From positions 1 to 9,036 of the forward strand of contig BHEQ01000065.1 in assembly GCA_003864535.1 (NCBI GenBank): 9,036 nucleotides of DNA, given 5' to 3'. The DNA is from Gammaproteobacteria bacterium. Lineage in GTDB: Bacteria > Pseudomonadota > Gammaproteobacteria > Cardiobacteriales > Wohlfahrtiimonadaceae. Position 1 is the first letter of the stretch. The number at the start of each line of letters is the position of its first letter. Below the pieces are notes generated by a model. The model did not search any database and was not told the origin of the DNA. It saw only the letters and a program-made list of their open reading frames with translations. Of this stretch, positions 5,570-9,036 are shown piece by piece. Both the position numbers and the translations under genes were made by a program.

Positions 5570-7699
5570 TTAAAAATCAACATTTAAACCTAGCCAATAA
5601 CGCCGTCCATCATCTAAACGCCCAACATTAGTACTACGAATTTCTTTATTACTAACGTTGTAAACACCAGCATAGAGTGTATTTTCTTTAGATATTTTCC
5701 AAGATCCACCTAAATCTAAAACGCTATATCCTGGATATCTAGCTGAAATATTACCACCACTGCCTATAGATTTTTCTTTGCCATTATATTTAGTTTTTAC
5801 CCATAAATTAACTTGATCATTTACATCCCACTCAATAGAAACATTAAGTTGATGATCAGGAATTCTATTTAGTGGGTTGCCTTTATTTTTGCCACTTGCT
5901 TGCTCGGTTTTTGTCCATGTATAGCTCGAATTTATTGAAAAATCTTGAGGTAATGGAATTTTTACGGATATTTCCAGCCCTTTTAACTTAGCCTTATCAA
6001 CATTAGTCCGTGACTGAATAAAATCAAAACCCTCTCCATTACTTGCAATGCACTTATTTTGTAGGGTTCGATCATCACACACATAATATGATTGGATCTT
6101 ATCTTTAAAAACAGTGTAAAAAGCTGTTGCGCTTGCAGTTAATTGATTATCATTCTCATAGTTTATACTAACTTCATAATTAGTTGATTTCTCTGGAGTT
6201 AAATCAGGATTACCGAGGATCATCCCATTACTTTGCCCGCCACCAGTAACCTGACCCCAATCATTAGCAACATAACGTAAGCCTGGAGCTGTAAATCCTG
6301 TTGAGATTCCGCCTTTTAATGTCCACTCCTCACTTAGATTCCAAACTGCATAAATTCTTGGATTGATATGCCCACTATAATTTTCATCATAATCATAGCG
6401 TAGGCCACCTGTTAGCGCAAAGCTATCCGTGATTTGCCATTCATCTTCAACAAAAACAGCGTAGCTAAACCGAGAGAGTTCGGTAACACTCTTATCATAT
6501 TGATTACCTTGATCATCTAGCTTCTCATCACGATATTGCCCGCCAATAATGAGCTTATGTTGCCCAAATGGAAGTAAAATATTTCCATCCATAGATTTAT
6601 TTTCAACAATCATTTTACGTGTGGAGTTATTTGTTTTTTCATGCGCTAGGGTAATTTCCGAATGCGCAAATCCCCAATCACCAATATGACGTAAAGATTC
6701 ATTATTACGCCTTGATTCATGCGTGCTCCCATTTTTTGAAGTAACCCCTTTACGCGCTATACGTTTTTGTAAAGATGTGCCAACTTCAAGCTCTAAAGTA
6801 TGATCTGTTATGGGGATAAAGCTAAGTTTACCTGAAAAACTATTTAAACTCCGCTTTGGAAAGCCGCTTAAAAACTGATCCTCACCACGTCCTGAATACG
6901 CACCATATAATTGCAAGCCTAAACGATCCGCAATAATTGGACCATTTGCATAAATATTCACTGTATTTGAGTTACCTGAGGCGCTATCTTCCTGAATTGT
7001 GCTCTCCATACGCACGCTCCCACCCCACTCTTTGGCAACTTTACGGGTGATAATATTAATCACGCCACCCATCGCATCTGAACCATATAAGGACGACATA
7101 GGTCCACGAATAACCTCAATGCGCTCAATCGCAGAAAGAGGAGGAATCCAGCCTTGCTCAATCCCAGGCCCATCACTATTTGGGCGTGTTTCACGCGAGC
7201 TTTGGCGTTTGCCATCAATTAACATTAACGTATATTTAGAGCCCATTCCGCGTAAGCTTATATCTGTGCCCGCCCCGCCCCCAGTAATAGTTACTCCTGG
7301 GATATCACGCAGCGCATCGGTAATATCCCGAAAAGGTTTTTTTGCAAGCTCCTCTCGCGTAACTACAGAGATACTTGCGGGCGCATCTTTTATTGATTGT
7401 TCAAACCCTGATGCTGTTACAACTATAGTTTTAGCAGTTGCAGTATTACTATTTGCGGATACATCTGATTCGGTTATTTCTGTTGCCAAAGCATCTTCTA
7501 TATTATTTATGGCTGTATTATTTGCAGCTATATTACTTGACGTTTGCAGCAACTTCTTTGAAGCTTCATCAGCATAGCTTAATAGAGGTAGGCATAATAG
7601 CATGCTTGTCATTGAATATAATGCAATATTTCCTAGGTAAATTTTACGCTTATATTTTTTAACAGGCTGGGCTAATTGTTTATCTAATTGACGAGTCAT
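5570..7699 (-). CDS. TonB-dependent siderophore receptor, Cir/IrgA-like (probable catecholate)
   Basis: A 709-residue outer-membrane receptor. The signal peptide has a long basic n-region (1-21) and a hydrophobic core (22-40), with a likely cut after S-Y-A (43). A TonB box-like T-I-V-V-T-A-S is at 91-97. The plug (about 100-220) carries I-S-L-R-G-M-G-S-K-Y-T-L-M-L-I-D-G-K-R and R-I-E-V-I-R-G-P-M-S-S-L-Y-G-S-D-A-M-G-G-V, which match IrgA/Cir-type catecholate receptors. The rest is a 22-strand barrel with G-F-T-A-P-G-L-R (468-475), N-P-D-L-T-P-E-K-S (497-505), a loop Cys pair (C541, C550) and the terminal Phe typical of BAM substrates. M30 is an alternative start, but the ATG at 7697-7699 has AGGAA about 12 nt upstream. 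The 47-residue Asn/Ala-rich segment between the signal cut and the TonB box is unusually long. Fur-regulated and divergent from the binding-protein gene. The exact siderophore is not known. Confidence 0.93.
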   Translation of the reverse strand: MTRQLDKQLAQPVKKYKRKIYLGNIALYSMTSMLLCLPLLSYADEASKKLLQTSSNIAANNTAINNIEDALATEITESDVSANSNTATAKTIVVTASGFEQSIKDAPASISVVTREELAKKPFRDITDALRDIPGVTITGGGAGTDISLRGMGSKYTLMLIDGKRQSSRETRPNSDGPGIEQGWIPPLSAIERIEVIRGPMSSLYGSDAMGGVINIITRKVAKEWGGSVRMESTIQEDSASGNSNTVNIYANGPIIADRLGLQLYGAYSGRGEDQFLSGFPKRSLNSFSGKLSFIPITDHTLELEVGTSLQKRIARKGVTSKNGSTHESRRNNESLRHIGDWGFAHSEITLAHEKTNNSTRKMIVENKSMDGNILLPFGQHKLIIGGQYRDEKLDDQGNQYDKSVTELSRFSYAVFVEDEWQITDSFALTGGLRYDYDENYSGHINPRIYAVWNLSEEWTLKGGISTGFTAPGLRYVANDWGQVTGGGQSNGMILGNPDLTPEKSTNYEVSINYENDNQLTASATAFYTVFKDKIQSYYVCDDRTLQNKCIASNGEGFDFIQSRTNVDKAKLKGLEISVKIPLPQDFSINSSYTWTKTEQASGKNKGNPLNRIPDHQLNVSIEWDVNDQVNLWVKTKYNGKEKSIGSGGNISARYPGYSVLDLGGSWKISKENTLYAGVYNVSNKEIRSTNVGRLDDGRRYWLGLNVDF

Positions 7700-7735
7700 A
7701 TTTATATAATTTCCTAATATCCATTGTGGGGCGCA

Positions 7736-7765
7736 ATGATAACAATAATCATTATCATTTGTAAA
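7736..7765 (-). promoter_or_regulatory. Promoter of the siderophore receptor gene
   Basis: Read on the minus strand: TTTACA (7765-7760), an 18-bp spacer, then TATCAT (7741-7736), each a 5/6 match to sigma70 consensus. Transcription would start near 7729, leaving a leader of about 30 nt. The Fur box fills the spacer and overlaps the -10, the classic layout for iron-dependent repression. Confidence 0.65.
7738..7756. promoter_or_regulatory. Fur box
   Basis: GATAACAATAATCATTATC matches 17 of 19 positions of the consensus GATAATGATAATCATTATC. The enclosing 25 bp (7735-7759) form an imperfect palindrome with 10 of 12 pairs matching. It predicts repression by Fe2+-Fur of the receptor, and possibly of the divergent binding-protein gene. 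Confidence 0.88.
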
Positions 7766-7781
7766 TAGAAGTAAATGCTAT

Positions 7782-7810
7782 TTGATAATTATTTTTATTT
7801 AAAGTATTAT
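7782..7810 (+). promoter_or_regulatory. Promoter of the siderophore-binding protein gene
   Basis: TTGATA (7782-7787), a 17-bp spacer, then TATTAT (7805-7810), each a 5/6 match with ideal spacing. It would give a leader of about 36 nt before the ATG at 7853. The -35 lies 25 bp beyond the edge of the clear Fur box. A much poorer Fur-like match (12 of 19) starts at 7784, within this promoter, in AT-rich sequence where chance matches are common. Confidence 0.55.
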
Positions 7811-7852
7811 CTAAATCTTATTTTACAACCACTCAAACCAAAGGATCGATAT

Positions 7853-8764
7853 ATGAATATCAAGTTACTCGCATTAGGAATAGGTCTAGCATTAGGACTA
7901 TCTACACCAATTGTTTTAGCCCAAGAAAAAGACCATAAAATAAAGGTATCAACTCAGTTTATGGTTGAAGTTAACCTAAATCCAAAGAATATTGTTTCTT
8001 TAGATTTTGGGGCGTTAGATACTCTAAAAACATTAGGCGTATCTGTTAAAGCTTATCCAAAAGAATCAACTCCGAACTATCTTAAATCATTTGTAAAAGA
8101 TACAGATATTAATGCTGGCGGCATGAAAACTCCTAATTTTGATGAATTAAAAGCTTTAAAACCTGAATTGATTATTATTACTGGACGGCAAGGATCGCAT
8201 TTTTTAGAACTGAGCAATATCGCCCCAACTCTTAATTTAAATATTGATTCTAATAACTATTTTGAATCTGTTAAGAAAAACGCTTTAATCCTTGCAAGTT
8301 TAATCGAGCAAACACCGTTAGCAGAAACTAAACTTGCAGCACTTGAGAGCAAGGCAGCTAAGTTTAAAGAGCTCGCAGCTAAGTCTTCTAGCAAAACCCT
8401 AGTTCTTTTACATAATGATGGCAATTTAATGGTGCTTACAAAAGGTGGTTATACCAGTATCATCTTTGATCTTCTCGGCTTACCTAAAGCTGAAACTACT
8501 ATATTTACTGAACGTAAATTAGCTGATAGCGCATATTTAAACACGCTTAATCCTGATTATATTTTCCTTATAGATCGCAGCAGCGCGATTGGTCAAAAAG
8601 CAATCTCTATGGATGTTTTTAAAGATACCGCACTTGCAAATGTTGCGGCAATTAAAAACAAGAAAACTTTTATATTACAGCCTGACCTCTGGTATTTATC
8701 AGGGGGTGGGCTTGAAAGTCTAGATCTCCAACTAGATGAGATTATCTCTAATTTTAAGCCATAA
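7853..8764 (+). CDS. Periplasmic siderophore-binding protein of an iron ABC transporter (CeuE/VctP-like)
   Basis: 303 residues from the ATG at 7853, chosen because AAGGA (7841-7845) lies 7 nt upstream and a clean Sec signal peptide follows (cut after V-L-A, residue 23). The longer frame from 7775 would put 26 unlikely residues in front and starts before the -35. Cluster-A/class III binding-protein marks are V-S-L-D-F-G-A-L-D-T-L-K-T-L-G-V (48-63), E-L-K-A-L-K-P-E-L-I-I-I-T-G-R-Q (98-113), L-N-P-D-Y-I-F-L-I-D-R (232-242) and W-Y-L-S-G-G-G-L-E-S-L (280-290). Y281 corresponds to the iron-ligating Tyr of CeuE, and R112 and R242 to two of its ligand-binding arginines. The third Arg and the ligating His are not seen at the expected places. 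It should carry Fe-siderophore from the receptor to a permease, but no permease or ATPase gene follows. Divergent from the receptor and ends 144 nt before a strong terminator. Confidence 0.9.
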   Translation: MNIKLLALGIGLALGLSTPIVLAQEKDHKIKVSTQFMVEVNLNPKNIVSLDFGALDTLKTLGVSVKAYPKESTPNYLKSFVKDTDINAGGMKTPNFDELKALKPELIIITGRQGSHFLELSNIAPTLNLNIDSNNYFESVKKNALILASLIEQTPLAETKLAALESKAAKFKELAAKSSSKTLVLLHNDGNLMVLTKGGYTSIIFDLLGLPKAETTIFTERKLADSAYLNTLNPDYIFLIDRSSAIGQKAISMDVFKDTALANVAAIKNKKTFILQPDLWYLSGGGLESLDLQLDEIISNFKP

Positions 8765-8806
8765 TATTCAAATAATTAATTTAAATGTAGTCTTAATAGC
8801 TATAAA

Positions 8807-8829
8807 TTAATGCTCCAGTTAACGCTAGA
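8807..8829 (+). repeat. Degenerate upstream copy of the terminator arm and loop
   Basis: TTAATGCTC-C-AGT-T-AACGCTAGA matches the terminator sequence at 8907-8929 at 21 of 23 positions, offset by exactly 100 bp. The right half of its stem has diverged (CAATTATC in place of GCATTTTT), so this copy folds poorly. It looks like a decayed or never-functional duplicate. Confidence 0.75.
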
Positions 8830-8849
8830 CAATTATCTTTTAAATATTT

Positions 8850-8885
8850 AAGTAAGATTTTTAATATGTGATAAGATACTTACTT
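8850..8885. repeat. Short inverted repeat between the two terminator copies
   Basis: AAGTAAG (8850-8856) is the reverse complement of CTTACTT (8879-8885), separated by 22 AT-rich bases. It could be a weak stem in the binding-protein 3' leader. No gene is seen anywhere in 8765-8973. Confidence 0.3.
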
Positions 8886-8908
8886 TCAACGTGTTGTAAC
8901 ATTTAGTT

Positions 8909-8938
8909 AATGCTCTAGTCAACGCTAGAGCATTTTTT
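8909..8938 (+). terminator. Rho-independent terminator after the binding-protein gene
   Basis: AATGCTCTAG (8909-8918), loop TCAACG, CTAGAGCATT (8925-8934) form a perfect 10-bp stem. The last two stem bases begin a run of six T (8933-8938). In the opposite direction the stem is followed by TTAACTAAATG, a poor U tract, so it acts mainly on the plus strand. Confidence 0.85.
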
Positions 8939-8973
8939 ATTGCATACCTTAATATTTATAATATTAACTTACC

Positions 8974-9036
8974 TTAGATTAAAGCTGCGGTATCTTGAGC
9001 GATAACTAGCTCCTCATTCGTAGTAATAACCATGAC
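8974..9036 (-). CDS. ackA: Acetate kinase, C-terminal fragment (5' end outside window)
   Basis: The last 20 residues of a protein running in from the right edge on the minus strand, ending at TAA (8974-8976). They read V-M-V-I-T-T-N-E-E-L-V-I-A-Q-D-T-A-A-L-I, which matches the acetate kinase tail (typically V-I-P-T-N-E-E-L-x-I-A-x-D-T). The enzyme interconverts acetate and ATP with acetyl phosphate and ADP. The fragment is short, so the call rests on one motif. An all-A/T perfect inverted repeat (TTAATATT, loop TAT, AATATTAA, 8949-8967) lies just downstream of its stop and might contribute to termination. Confidence 0.75.
   Translation of the reverse strand, partial: VMVITTNEELVIAQDTAALI

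Noticed and set aside
6999..7577. A 192-codon open frame on the plus strand
   Set aside because: It lies fully antisense to the receptor signal-peptide and plug region, which has unmistakable conserved motifs on the other strand. No ribosome binding site or recognisable domain.
7722..7738. CATTG...CAATG inverted repeat in the receptor leader
   Set aside because: Only 5 bp with a 7-nt loop, overlapping the Fur box edge. Too weak to call as a regulatory RNA element.
7775..7852. Upstream ATG extending the siderophore-binding protein by 26 residues
   Set aside because: It has no Shine-Dalgarno, would precede the -35 of the best promoter, and would bury the clean signal peptide that starts at 7853.
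8949..8967. TTAATATT-TAT-AATATTAA as an ackA terminator
   Set aside because: Perfect 8-bp palindrome, but all A/T, so the stem is weak, with no T run on the minus strand. Mentioned only in the ackA entry.

Overview
The window is a compact, AT-rich stretch of a bacterial chromosome, most likely from a gammaproteobacterium. The best evidence for that placement is a near-textbook RhlB-type DEAD-box helicase and a Cir/IrgA-like TonB-dependent receptor preceded by a canonical Fur box. I cannot name the genus from the sequence. No rRNA, tRNA, insertion sequence, integrase or CRISPR array is visible.

Layout. (1) 1-2771, plus strand: the 3' end of polyphosphate kinase (ppk1), then an endonuclease/exonuclease/phosphatase (EEP) family protein with two separate 12-bp repeat tracts, then a secreted Sel1-repeat protein whose C-terminus looks like the LysM-like domain of FimV. 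Gaps of 7 and 12 nt suggest one transcript. (2) 2761-4032, minus strand: rhlB, whose stop codon lies inside the 3' end of the Sel1 gene. (3) 4277-5008, plus strand: moaD and moaE, the two subunits of molybdopterin synthase. A perfect 7-bp hairpin covers the moaE ribosome binding site. (4) 5041-5392, minus strand: two overlapping small ORFs of unknown function, one of them under 50 residues. (5) 5393-5569: non-coding, with a probable terminator and mutually exclusive inverted repeats. (6) 5570-8764: a divergent iron-acquisition pair, namely a TonB-dependent siderophore receptor (minus) and a periplasmic siderophore-binding protein (plus). A Fur box lies inside the receptor promoter. (7) 8765-9036: a duplicated terminator-like element and the 3' end of acetate kinase (ackA, minus).

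How the genes work together. The receptor would bring an Fe(III)-siderophore, probably catecholate, across the outer membrane and pass it to the binding protein. The inner-membrane permease and ATPase are not in the window: the binding-protein gene ends in a strong terminator and is followed by convergent ackA. MoaD and MoaE form molybdopterin synthase, but the other cofactor genes (moaA, moaC) are not here. The remaining genes are housekeeping functions: polyphosphate synthesis, RNA degradation and remodelling, and acetate metabolism.

The parts I could not explain from known families, and which deserve most attention, are the overlapping small-ORF pair with its structured upstream DNA, the Sel1/FimV-like fusion, the repeat-inflated EEP protein, and the moaD-moaE hairpin.
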